NCBI GenBank assembly: GCA_936450465.1
Contig: OW388296.1
Coordinates: 33,956,086-34,020,085 of the forward strand
Length of the DNA stretch: 64,000 nucleotides
DNA from: Gibbula magus
Lineage: Eukaryota > Mollusca > Gastropoda > Trochida > Trochidae
Direction of reading: 5' to 3'
How positions within the stretch are numbered: position 1 is the first letter of the stretch; the number at the start of each line of letters is the position of its first letter. Shown one piece after another: positions 1 to 10,981 of this stretch. The notes beneath the pieces were generated by a model, which had not been told where the DNA came from, did no database searches, and saw only the letters and a program-made list of their open reading frames with translations. The position numbers and the translations under genes were made by a program.

Positions 1-8
1 CCAGTTCA

Positions 9-157
9 ATCTTACTCAAACATTTAGACTCTGAAACAAATACTGAAAAGGAGCCTCTTTTTACAGAAGATTCCATTTCTTACAGTCTCCTTTTCAATAT
101 TTAATAAAATGGTGAGATTTTCAGGATAAAATTTTTTCAGAGTCTGAGTGTAAGACT
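9..157. mobile_element. Family P palindromic MITE-like element, copy 1
   Basis: The outer inverted ends are AGACTCTGAAA (26-36) and TTTCAGAGTCT (135-145), extended by TCTTAC-like sequence on both sides. A second palindrome sits inside: AATACTGAAAAGGAG (39-53) against CTCCTTTTCAATATT (87-101). Similar elements lie at about 9.6, 22.75 and 53.1 kb. No coding capacity. Calling it a non-autonomous DNA element is inference from the terminal inverted repeats and copy number. The exact ends and target duplication are not resolved. Confidence 0.6.
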
Positions 158-1699
158 AGTTCCATCTTTAAGTTACACCTTGCTGTATTTATTTTACTTT
201 GCGGTGTTAGCATGGCAGCACACATTACGAAGCTCAGGTGTAGCGCTCTGCTACCCTAGTACAGGAAGGTAAACTAAATGCAGCAATGTTATACTTCGTC
301 AGTGATGGAAACTAACGTTATGGTATGCTCGGGGGATGGGTGTGTATAAAAAAAACTCACTCCAAAAAGCTATTAGAGTATGTTTCGTAATTTCAGGTTT
401 ATGTTGCTTTGAAACTTTCCAGAATATCATATGTACTGATTCAATTACGAAGCATGTCACTCATCTTCCGTATTCATCCGTGAATACCAAATATTTGACA
501 ATAACTATAGTTTTCAATGAAAATTGAACAACGGCCTTATAGTAGTATGCTCCGCATCTGAAAATACACGTGCCACCCCAACAAAATTCTGTATGTCACA
601 AATTAAAATCAAATTCACAGTAGTGGATCCATAGGTCAAGCTGGTCGTGTTGTGATTGGGATTGACAGGTGAAATCTACATGATGTGTGACTTGAATACA
701 AATTTCATGCTGCACGTGAATAACTTGAACTGACGGCAGTATGTGCTTGCTATGGGCAGTTAAAACTGGTTAAGAACGCGTACACTTTGAAAGTAAAGTA
801 GGCGGACTGTGTATTGGCAATATCGAACATAATTTAGATGCAATAAAATTAGTTTTACTTTTATGATTAAAATCCAGTATATATTCATTTGATATAAACG
901 TAATTGCTATATTTACAGCAGTTCAACTACATACATATACATGTATGTATACGGTGTTATAATTCGTTTCCATGGACGTTATTTTGACTATTATATTTCC
1001 ATATGTTTAATAAATAATATTCAACATATAGCCGGGAAATAAACCATTAATCAAAGACAGTGACGATATATTTCAATCATGAGCAGAATCTACCCTATAT
1101 TGCTGAATGTTATACAAATTAGAGGTAGATTTATTACAATAATTACCATTTTATTAACGTTAACAAATTGTATAATAAGAACACTTATACTAAAAAATAT
1201 GAATTTTCAGGTGTTATTCATCTCACAACATGGGTAAAATTTATATTTCACCGCTTTTCTAAAAAAAATACCAAGATAACCAATGTCACTGGATGAATAA
1301 TTTGTTTTACAAATTCCATTTAGTATAATATGTATCGTTAAATGAATAATGCATTTTACAGTTGAGTTTTTGCATTTTAATAAGCTGACAGGATGTGTAT
1401 ATTTATTGAGAGAATTAAAATGATACAAACGATATTTCATAAACGCGTGACAAAACTATGAATAATTGATCTATATGTATGATATATCAAGAACGGGCAT
1501 TGTCCCAGTTCAGTATTGGTGTGCTTGTACTACATATGCAGAATATTAACTAGTGTTGAAGAACATGAAGAGAATGTTAAATTGAAGCATTTGGACAGAG
1601 ACTTGACATGTGGCAAAGTTATATTGAAGCATTTAGAAGAATATAATGAATAGTTAAGTCGAAGCAGGTATACACTGACTGTGGAAAATTACATACACA
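158..1699. other. AT-rich DNA without recognised gene
   Basis: Only short open frames are present and none is recognisable. Two CACGTG E-boxes occur (567 and 713). From about 1580 the sequence begins to resemble the 84-bp array that follows (GAAGCATTTGGACAGAGACT), so the array decays leftward into this stretch. Confidence 0.6.
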
Positions 1700-2530
1700 T
1701 GGAGTTAACTGAAACAGTTAGACAGAGACTATAGCAATTTGCTTGAGGCATTCAGGAAAAGACACTGACACACCAGATAGTTAATTTAGACTGTTAGACA
1801 GAGACTGTGACACATGACAAAGTTAAGTTAAGGCATTCATATAAAGACAGTAACACATCAGATAATCAATTCCGATTGTTAGACAGAAACTGTTTCACGT
1901 GACAAAGTTAGGTTAAGGCTTTCAGAAAAAGACAGTGACAAAACAGATAATTAATTCAGATTGTTAGACAGAAACTGTGACACGTGACAAAGTAAAGTTA
2001 AGGCATTCAGATAAAGACAGCGACACATCGGATAGTTAATTCAGACTGTTAGACAGAGACTTGACACATTAAAAAGTTAAGTTAAGGCATTCAGATAAAG
2101 ACAGCGACACATCGGATAGTTAATTCAGACCGTTAGACAGAGCATTGACACATTAAAAAGTTAAGTTAAGACATTCAGATAAAGACAGTGACACATCGGA
2201 TAGTTAATTCAGACTGTTAGACAGAGACTTGACACATTAAAAAGTTAAGTTAAGACATTCAGATAAAGACAGTGACACATCGGATAGTTAATTCAGACTG
2301 TTAGACAGAGACTTGACACATTAAAAAGTTAAGTTAAGGCATTCAGAAAAAGACAGCGACACATCTGATAGTTAATTCAGACTGTTAGACAGAGACCTGA
2401 CACATTACAAAGTTAACTTGAGTCATTCGGGAAAAGACAGTGACACACCAGATAGTTAAATTGAGATAGTTACTTGACAGTGACTATGACAAAATGACGT
2501 CGACATAGTTAACTTGGGGCAGTTAAACAG
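1700..2530. repeat. 84-bp tandem repeat, 9 phased copies
   Basis: The marker TTCAG/TTCGG recurs at 1751, 1836, 1921, 2006, 2090, 2174, 2258, 2342 and 2426: spacing 85 in the first three intervals and 84 afterwards. The unit contains GACACATCGGATAGTTAATT, then GACTGTTAGACAGAGACTTG, then a TTAAAAAGTTAAGTTAAG block. Copies from about 2010 to 2400 are nearly identical while both edges are diverged, the usual pattern when unequal exchange homogenises the middle of an array. Noncoding. Confidence 0.93.
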
Positions 2531-2759
2531 AAACTATGGCATATTATATAATCAAAGAAGGACAGGTAGACAGAAAATATGAGAAATTATGAATACATGG
2601 TGGTTTCAAGTTGTCATTTAAGCAGCAGTGATATAAATATAATATATATAAATGTTTTAAAGAACAATGTTTATAAATGAATGGCTGAATATGATTTGAT
2701 TTGAGAAATAACATCAACTCAAAATCAATTCCTAGATCAGTATCTGCATTTTTTTCATT

Positions 2760-2764
<5 letters not shown>

Positions 2765-2812
<48 letters not shown>
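2765..2812. repeat. (TA)n microsatellite
   Basis: An uninterrupted run of alternating T and A of about 48 bp. Confidence 0.95.
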
Positions 2813-2813
<1 letters not shown>

Positions 2814-3777
2814 CAATGATGAAAACTGACTGAATTTGTTGCGTTTCGAATTGCCCCATGTTGGGCGTGGCACATATTGATGTTCTGTCGTGTACATGTA
2901 TCTGGAAATCAATAGACCACTTTATCTGTCTGTGTCTGTCTGTCTGTCATTCTGTCCCTCTGTCTAAAGCGTACATACTTCCCGAAACGTTGAGAAAAGC
3001 GAAAATTGGAAACAACGGAAGAAATTTCCGACTTTGTTGTATAAGAACTGCGCATGGAGTTGACGGTCTGGGTTTTCGTTCTATAAATAGCTTCTCACTA
3101 CGATCAGGGAGTATTCGTGTCACGTGATCTTTGTATACAAACATGGGTTTGTTTTGCACTGAGAACTGGCTTAGCGTTGAGGTATTGGGAAATAACTACG
3201 CGCTGGGAAATCCGATTACTTAACTGTAATACCTTGAGTCAGACCGAAGTCTATTACCACAGTTAAGTACAGAAATGAGAATCAAACAGGATATGACAGG
3301 AAGTTTATATTCGTATTTGAGAACATTAATTTCAATTTGCACTTGTGATGTGTTTATAGTTGAAGTTTGAAGTTTGAAATTTATGTTCAGATTTGGGTAC
3401 AGAAAGTTCAGGATTGGGATGTAAACAAGATGATGTTGACTGTAAATTTGAAGTATATTTTCGTCACAGCAATAACAGGATTACGGATAGACAGCTAGGT
3501 TTATCACAGTATGTGAAGGTCACAGTGACATTACGTAACAATGCAGTAGCATTGGTAAAATGAGTAAATAGATTTAAACTGAGGCGGATGTGAGATAAAG
3601 TATGAGCGAGTGTAAATGAAGGAGACACACAAGCATTTATTTATCTGGATGACAAAGTATGGATAAATGAGAATGAGGGGTAAAGTAGGAATGGCCGTGA
3701 TGCCAATTTACTAAGTGAGAACATAGTTCAACCAATGAATCATGCTTACTCCCTCACTTTATCGTAGCTTTATGTGA
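2813..3777. other. No gene recognised
   Basis: A short CTGTCTGT run lies at about 2930-2965 and a CACGTG at 3121. The short open frames on both strands at 2858-3159 overlap each other and resemble nothing I know. Confidence 0.5.
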
Positions 3778-3910
3778 TCATCATCACAATTGTCATTATC
3801 ATCATCATTATCATCATCATAATCGCCGTCGTCATCATAATCGTCGACGTTTTCGTCACCATCGTCGTCATCATCATTCGTTGACTTCGATATCGCTGTT
3901 GTTGTTGTCG

Positions 3911-3942
<32 letters not shown>

Positions 3943-3958
3943 GACATCACTATCATAA
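3778..3958. repeat. Imperfect TCA/TCG trinucleotide repeat
   Basis: Mostly TCATCA with TCG and TTA variants. It leads into the larger ATC compound satellite. The open frame on the minus strand (M, D-rich) is a product of the trinucleotide period. Confidence 0.9.
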
Positions 3959-3961
3959 TAC

Positions 3962-4022
3962 ATCAGCAGTTGTCGATGTCATATATCATCAACATCATCA
4001 TCATCGACATCATCATCATCGA

Positions 4023-4067
<45 letters not shown>

Positions 4068-4230
4068 TATCATCATCATCATCATTATCATCATCATCAT
4101 CATCATCGACATCAGTATCATAATACATCACCAGTTGTCATTGTCATATATCATCATTATCATCATCATCATCATCATCATCATCATCGACATCACTATC
4201 ATAATACATCACCAGTTGTCGTTGTCATAT

Positions 4231-4263
<33 letters not shown>

Positions 4264-5372
4264 GACATCACTATCATAATACATCACCAGTTGTCGTTGT
4301 CATATATCATCATCATCATCATCATCATCATCGACATCACTATCATAATACATCACCAGTTGTCATTGTCATATATCATCATCATCATCATCATCATCGA
4401 CATCACTATCATAATACATCACCAGTTGTCATTGTCATATATCATTATCATCATCATCATCATCGACATCACTATCATAATACATCACCAGTTGTCATTG
4501 TCATATATCATTATCATCATCATCATCATCGACATCACTATCATAATACATCACCAGTTGTCATTGTCATATATCATCATCATCATCATCATCATCGACA
4601 TCACTATCATAATACATCACCAGTTGTCATTGTCATATATCATCATCATCATCATCATCATCGACATCACTATCATAATACATCACCAGTTGTCATTGTC
4701 ATATATCATTATCATCATCATCATCGACATCACTATCATAATACATCACCAGTTGTCATTGTCATATATCATCATCATCATCATCATCATCGACATCACT
4801 ATCATAATACATCACCAGTTGTCATTGTCATATATCATTATCATCATCATCATCGACATCACTATCATAATACATCACCAGTTGTCATTGTCATATATCA
4901 TCATCATCATCATCATCATCATCGACATCACTATCATAATACATCACCAGTTGTCATTGTCATATATCATTATCATCATCATCATCGACATCACTATCAT
5001 AATACATCACCAGTTGTCATTGTCATATATCATTATCATCATCATCATCGACATCACTATCATAATACATCACCATCATAATACATCACCAGTTGTCATT
5101 GTCATATATCATTATTATCATCATCATCGACATTATTATCATAATACATCACCAGTCGTCATTGTCATATATCATTATCATCATCATCATCGACATCACT
5201 ATCATCATACATCACCAGTTGTCATTGTCATATATCATTATCATCATCATCTTCGACATCACTATCATAATACATCACCATCATCATCATCATTATCATC
5301 GACATCAATATCATAATACATCACCAGTTGTCATTGTCATATATCATCATCATCATCATCATCATCATATGT
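3962..5372. repeat. Compound satellite: (ATC)n joined to a ~40-bp core
   Basis: About 19 units alternate a core (CGACATCACTATCATAATAC then ATCACCAGTTGTCATTGTCA) with an (ATC/ATT)n run of variable length, so the period runs from about 60 to 85 bp. Core substitutions (GTCGTTGTC against GTCATTGTC) are shared by adjacent units. Most length changes are multiples of three, which keeps a 448-codon frame open (3970-5316) reading poly-Ile plus a repeated peptide. I read that as trinucleotide slippage, not as a gene. Confidence 0.93.
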
Positions 5373-8328
5373 AGTCATCATCATACACACCAAATTCGGA
5401 AATCATGAAAAATATGGAAATCAGTTGTAAAACATAAAGAGATAATAGTATTTAGTCGTATACCAATCATTCTGATTGATAGAACTGCAGTAAGTGAAGT
5501 CCATTAACAAATACCAGTGAAAAAAACAACCAGAAAGAAACTTTTTTGCCAAAAGGTGAAACCTGATTTCAAATTTCTTTTATATATATTCTAACAATAC
5601 AATAGATACGATTATTTAAGAAATCAAGAAGGCAACTATTTGACCATAGTATAAATGATCATGAAATTCAAAGTCTTTTGAAAACAAGATCAAGCGAACA
5701 CGATTGTTTTTAGCATTGGATTTGTGACAAAACCGTTTAGACGATAACGCGGTATATATTATGAATATACGTTTGCCCTGAACGCAGCATTCAGTTTAAC
5801 ATTAACCTTTGATGTTCTCCGTGTATATGAGCGAGCCTTCTCAAATTTCAGTGTGCAATACAGAAATATTTCTCATTAATAATAGTTTAGAGCAGAGGTC
5901 ACGATACCCACCAGCTCGGTGCATGCACACCATGCAGCCGCCATGAGCTGCACGAGCTTGTCGGTTGCAGTGTCAATATCATGTATATGTTAACACCAAG
6001 CGACAGAGGGTAAACATATCGACTCAGTTGAAGTTAAAAAATTGAAGCATATGTGATTTTTAAACTATCTCTTAACAAAATAGTGTTCATTTAACGTTAC
6101 ATAAATCATATGTAATTTGTCGTTGTAGATTTCATCTGTCATTCTTCTAAACATTTAAAGAAATTATATGTGGATTTAATACCTTTCGATTAAAAAAATG
6201 TCACAACACTGAATGATAATTATAACTCATCCTCTACATTTTAAATGAGTTATTACATCATAATGTTTCAAATGTTGATCATAAGAACTAATACATTTTC
6301 AACCAACTTTTATCAAATATAAAGGAAATGTGTTCACAAATAATTATAAAATGAGTGCTGCATCAATGTTCAGTGTGTATTAAAACATTCGGCATTACTT
6401 GACGACTTCAATATAACCAAGTATGATCTACATATGTATACACAGATAGATTAAAATAGCTCGTTTGATTAAATATACACCTGAAATGAACAGCTGTCTA
6501 TTTCAAACGAAATTGACTACAACATAGTAACAGATGCCAAACAATCAATTATTCGAATAATATGTGTGGGCGAGTTATTAAATAATACAATAGTTTGTAA
6601 TTCAATAGTATCCTCGGTTGTCTGGCGTTAATTTCACATGACAGCCATGTACATGCACATGCATGATTTCAAGTCGTATTTTTATTTCTTGAATAAAATT
6701 TGAAATCGAATAATTTTGACATTTTTGGTATTAATCTGAAAAGTATATGGGAAATATCGATTTGTTATTTTTTCCTTATCTAATGGTTTTGTATATTTAA
6801 TTTTGAAAAAGGTTTTCCTCAAGCCACATCAATTTCATACAGAAAGTCGAAATCCCGAATCCTATGTTGACGTATTTGCATAACACCATGCTTAGCAAAT
6901 CAACCTAGCCCACATTTTCCGCCATCAAAACACGTATTGTCCATGCAAGCCAAAGACGTTATATCCTTATTAATGTAATTTTGCGTTGACGTCACATCTC
7001 GGCCGTGCCTGACAGTAGTTATTTCGAAAGTGAAGCATATGTTATCGACATAAATGAAGTCCAATATCATACTAACTTTTCACCCAAATTGGCTTTCACA
7101 GTCATCTAATAATAGCGCACTGACGTAGGTGTCACGTGACCGCGTTGTTTGTAAACACCATCACGCGGTGGTCTATTTCAGGAGCACAATTTTCTCGTGC
7201 AGCTGAAACTTGGGCTAAAAATATAACCGAAACGCGGAAATCGTGACGTGAAGGCGAAATAAGGTTTAACCAACGACAAAAAAAATGGTTTCTTAACATA
7301 TTGAAATAGTTTGAAAGATTTCCGAGATTATATAGAAAACGTATTGAAGTGTTTACATCAATTTGATATAGAAGGCGGAGTTACCAAATATGCTTCTCTT
7401 GTGTACATGATTTCCCGAACTTTTCTCACGTATGGGTGTGATACTATGTATAAGAAATATTCGTCATGCGTGGGTTATCATACGCAATGTAAATAATATA
7501 CTACAGGAGTTATTGTTTGTTTTTCTGCTTCGACATGACACGATTACGTGGGAAAGTATAGGGAGTCGTTGTTGTGTTTTCTTCCTGTTTTCGTGATCTC
7601 GTAAACATTTGTAAATCTACTGTTTTGCTTTCATATTTGAAATAAAAGAGACAGAGAATGAGAAATATATACACACGTTTCGTTGCTGAAATGTTTGAAC
7701 CTTTTTAAAAGTTATTTTCTACTGGTGGTTAAACATTATAATTAAATTCTAAAATAATTAGATAATCATATTTATATATGTATCAAAAGTAACTACTAAT
7801 TCACAGTGTACTTATTTACCTTTGTTGATCTAAGATAAGATAACATTGGACACATAGAACAAATATTTACTTATCACAAGTTATCAGTTATTGTTGACAG
7901 AGATGAAACAAGTTCGTATCACACAGGGATATGTGTGCCGGGGTCAAACTGATGACCTTTGTACTTTGACCCGCACGTGGATAACAATGCGTGTACGTGT
8001 ATGTATCATCGCGGCCGAACCGAGCTGTTCCTGTACGTGTACATAACTGTCACTTTTGATGGACAGCCAGCACCGACAGCATGTGCAACACCAGCTAGTC
8101 CGTGCACGACCGGGTCGCGTCTGACAGCTAACTCTAAACATTGTACATTGCACCCACACTGCAATTCAACGACATTTTAGATACTTTTCCTTGGCAATAG
8201 CATGATAGATTCTGAGTATATCATTAGAAGAAGAATGAAGAAATTAAAAAAAAACTCCATTGGAATCTCCAATAACAAACACTAAACGAGCCCATTATAC
8301 TTTATTTCCTCAAAATAGGTGGTGAGGT
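5373..8328. other. AT-rich DNA without recognised gene
   Basis: No frame here is recognisable. Local points: a compact GC-richer palindromic patch at about 5912-5960 (GAGCTG and CAGCTC type), a TGACGTCA at 6987, a TCACGTGA at 7132, and a CpG-containing stretch at 7120-7260 with TGTTTGTAAACA. The small frame at 7311-7496 (61 codons) is not recognisable. Confidence 0.5.
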
Positions 8329-8455
8329 GGGGTGAGTTTAACGCCGCTTTCAAGAGTGTTTCACTTATATTGATGCTGCTAGTATTATGACAGGGAGAAA
8401 GCCCGCAGTGCCATGTGGCTATGCATTGCGGTAAAAACCTGCGAGTATCATCAAA
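8329..8455 (-). mobile_element. Truncated SINE (3' part), minus orientation
   Basis: It shares GTGAG..TTAACGCCGCTTTCAAGAG, then GTTTCACTTATAT, GCTGCTAGTAT, GAGAAAGCCCGCA and ATGCATTG.GG..AAACCTGCGAG in the same order as the complete SINE at 26643-27070. The tRNA-like head is absent, as expected of a 5'-truncated retroposed copy. Confidence 0.75.
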
Positions 8456-8465
8456 ATATAGAATC

Positions 8466-8586
8466 GAGACAATTTATGGATATACAACTTCTTTATTCTT
8501 TGAAGGCGACTTTTCGACATAGATTCCAATGTCGTTGTCACCTGCTTTCAACGAATAAAGAAGTTGTATACCCATAAACTTGTCTC
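8466..8586. repeat. Foldback (inverted repeat), ~38-bp arms
   Basis: The left arm, 8466 to about 8505 (GAGACAA..TATACAACTTCTTTATTC), pairs with the right arm, about 8543-8586 (GAATAAAGAAGTTGTATA..TTGTCTC), with few mismatches. Around the loop CGACAT and ATGTCG can pair again. It begins just after the truncated SINE. No other copy is seen in the window. Confidence 0.85.
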
Positions 8587-9605
8587 TCTTAATAAAGTTC
8601 CTCAAAATAAACCATGAATAAGGCTCAATGTGTGAATCCGACGACACGTCAGAAATGTGATTAAGGATGTTTACAACGTGAATCTTTTGTGCAGCAAAGT
8701 TATTTACACGCAGTGTGTTGTTGTTGTGTTTATTATGTAAGACTTCTAGGAACACGACCAGGATGTATGGTATCCTGCCAAGTACGTTAAGATTTGCGTG
8801 AAGGTCCACGCTCGTCACGCCCACTTGTAGATATCAGCTGTCATCTGGCGTACACTTCCGTGACAGGGTCCGTGCAGAGCGCGCAGAGCGTGCACAGTGT
8901 GAAATATACATGGCATGTACAGGCCTAACTGGGCCAGTCAACTCGATCAATTGGGTTACACGTTCATATAAGCGGTTTACTTTGAGAATGCGATCTTCTA
9001 GAATTGTCATGCTATTTTGATGCCGAATTCTCAAGTACTAGAAATTCATGAAACAAAATTAATCTCAGGATTTGGGCCAGGGTGGGTGGGGAATAAATTA
9101 ATTGAGTACAAGCATATAAATTATGGAATCGAGTACCTCGGATTGTTTGGCATGCATACTTCAGAAAAGTCAATGGAATCTGACAGCGACTTTTATAAAC
9201 TGATGAAAACACATTGAGACATCTTATGCATGCTTACGGCAAATGGAAAGATGTTATAAGGTATAGCGAGAGCCCTATTGAGTTCGCCTGCCATGTAACA
9301 TGCTAAATATAAAACGATCTATTTCCGATATATTGTTTGTTAATTCCAGTTGTTTGATGACTGAACTTTTTATTCGAATACAGTATTCGACCCAGATTCA
9401 ATTACCCAGCATCTGTTCCAACTCTTCTTGAATATGTACGAAATGAACTTTTTCAATCAATAACTTGAATAATTATTTGACAAAATTTATTATTTCACTT
9501 ATCCAAATAAATTTATTCGGTGTAACGAGCGTTTGACAAGGTTGAGTTAAAGCTAAATTTCTGGCGATAGTAAAATGCAAAATGATTTGAATATTCTATA
9601 TATAG
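8587..9605. other. No gene recognised
   Basis: A 116-codon minus frame (8474-8824) runs into the foldback and matches nothing I know. A short GC-rich patch with GCGCGCAGAGCGTGCA-like repeats lies at 8870-8900. Confidence 0.5.
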
Positions 9606-9778
9606 CCTAACACGTAGACTGAAAAAATATTTATTCTGAAAATATAACCATTTCATTAAATATTGAAAAGGAGCGTCTGATTTCTAAAAATATCGTTTCT
9701 TATAGTCTCTTTTTCATATTTATAAACTGTTGTTATTTTACAAATAAATACTTTTTTCAGAGTCTGGATGTAAGACTC
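9606..9778. mobile_element. Family P element, copy 2
   Basis: The left end is TAGACTGAAAAAATA and the right end TTTTTTCAGAGTCTGGATGT then AAGACT. The inner pair is AAATATTGAAAAGGAG (about 9660) and AGTCTCTTTTTCATATTT (about 9702). It is a little longer than copy 1, with extra AT-rich sequence next to the left end. Confidence 0.6.
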
Positions 9779-10468
9779 AATATACTTTTAAGGACAAATT
9801 AATTGGTGGATTTCGATATAAAAAAAAATCATATTGATAGTTGAAAATTCTCTCATAATCTCTGAAATGAAATTGAAATGGACCCAGTAAGGAAAATATC
9901 GGAAATATTATCTTATTCAAATGAAACCATTTGACAATGCACATGGAATTCACGTTTTAACCTTAAAATAATTTAATCAGTGATTTCTAAAATATTCAGA
10001 TCCGGCGAGATGCAATGACTCATATATAACTTATCCGAAATATCAACCTAATTTGGAATAGATTGGGTATGGTTATTGCAAATACCAGGTCACTTTATAC
10101 GGTGTCGATTTCATTATACATTGTACACGAGTCAGACTGAAATATACACCGGCCAAAGATCACATGTCATAATACGGGTTGAACGAGCATACAGAGAAGA
10201 AACAACATGTACAGTGTCAACGACTCCACTTATCGAAATGAACATTGTAATTGTTTACTCTCGCTTTGCACGAGCCCAGCACGAGCTGATATTGACATGA
10301 CTTATCAGCTGATATGATAACACCCGTGCCAGTTACTACACAGTGGAGCGGTATTCTGAACGTAATACCCTATATTAGTTGTAACATTGACCATATGATA
10401 GGTGTTTCACAAGTTTAGCTGATCTAACTTACATGTGAGTACACGTAATCATGAAATAAACCTTAATA
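9779..10468. other. No gene recognised
   Basis: AT-rich, with no tandem structure and no recognisable frame. Confidence 0.5.
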
Positions 10469-10981
10469 CACTGACAAGCAAAAGAAAGTATATGGCTCAG
10501 TTGTATTTATCTTATATTTAATTTTCAAAGTCAAATATCTCGAGTTTTCGACGTCGTATTCAAAAACGGACTAGTTTGTGAAATTAGTCCAAAACATTAA
10601 ATGAGTCAAAGAATACCTCTACGCGGTTTAATTTTTTTTTGGATTAAAATTTAAAATTTAAATTTTGAAATTCCCCCAAATTAATTTTGATAAAACACAC
10701 CTGTTCCTCGACATATAACACATACTCTGTGTGAAAATCAATAAATGTGCTTCGTCCTGCACACATTTACAACATTTTGAACATGGTAGGGGTCATGTTG
10801 GTGTAAATTTGATTTCTTACCCCTGTCTACTTTAAATAATGATATTTTAGTTAAAACATAAAACAGTCACCAATTAAGTCATTCACACGACTGCTGAAAG
10901 GTGTTATTGTATCGTGTCATAATCAAATACATCTCATTTCTTTGAAATATTGAATTAATCGAAAACAAGTGCCCGTCAGTT
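10469..10981. mobile_element. Family F MITE-like element, copy 1
   Basis: Left end TA|CACTGACAAGCAAAAGAAAG, right end TGCCCGTCAGT followed by TTA. The interior matches the 30.06 and 56.07 kb copies (TTTTCAAAGTCAAATATCTC, then GACGTCGTATTCAAAAAC, ATAAATGTGC.TCGTCCTGCA, CATTTCTTT.AAATATT). The right terminal repeat has lost its AAAG-rich inner half. Noncoding. Confidence 0.8.

Noticed and set aside
3970..5316. 448-codon open frame
   Set aside because: Poly-Ile plus a repeated peptide produced by an ATC satellite that slips in steps of three.
8474..8824. 116-codon minus frame
   Set aside because: Ends inside a foldback repeat and matches nothing known to me.
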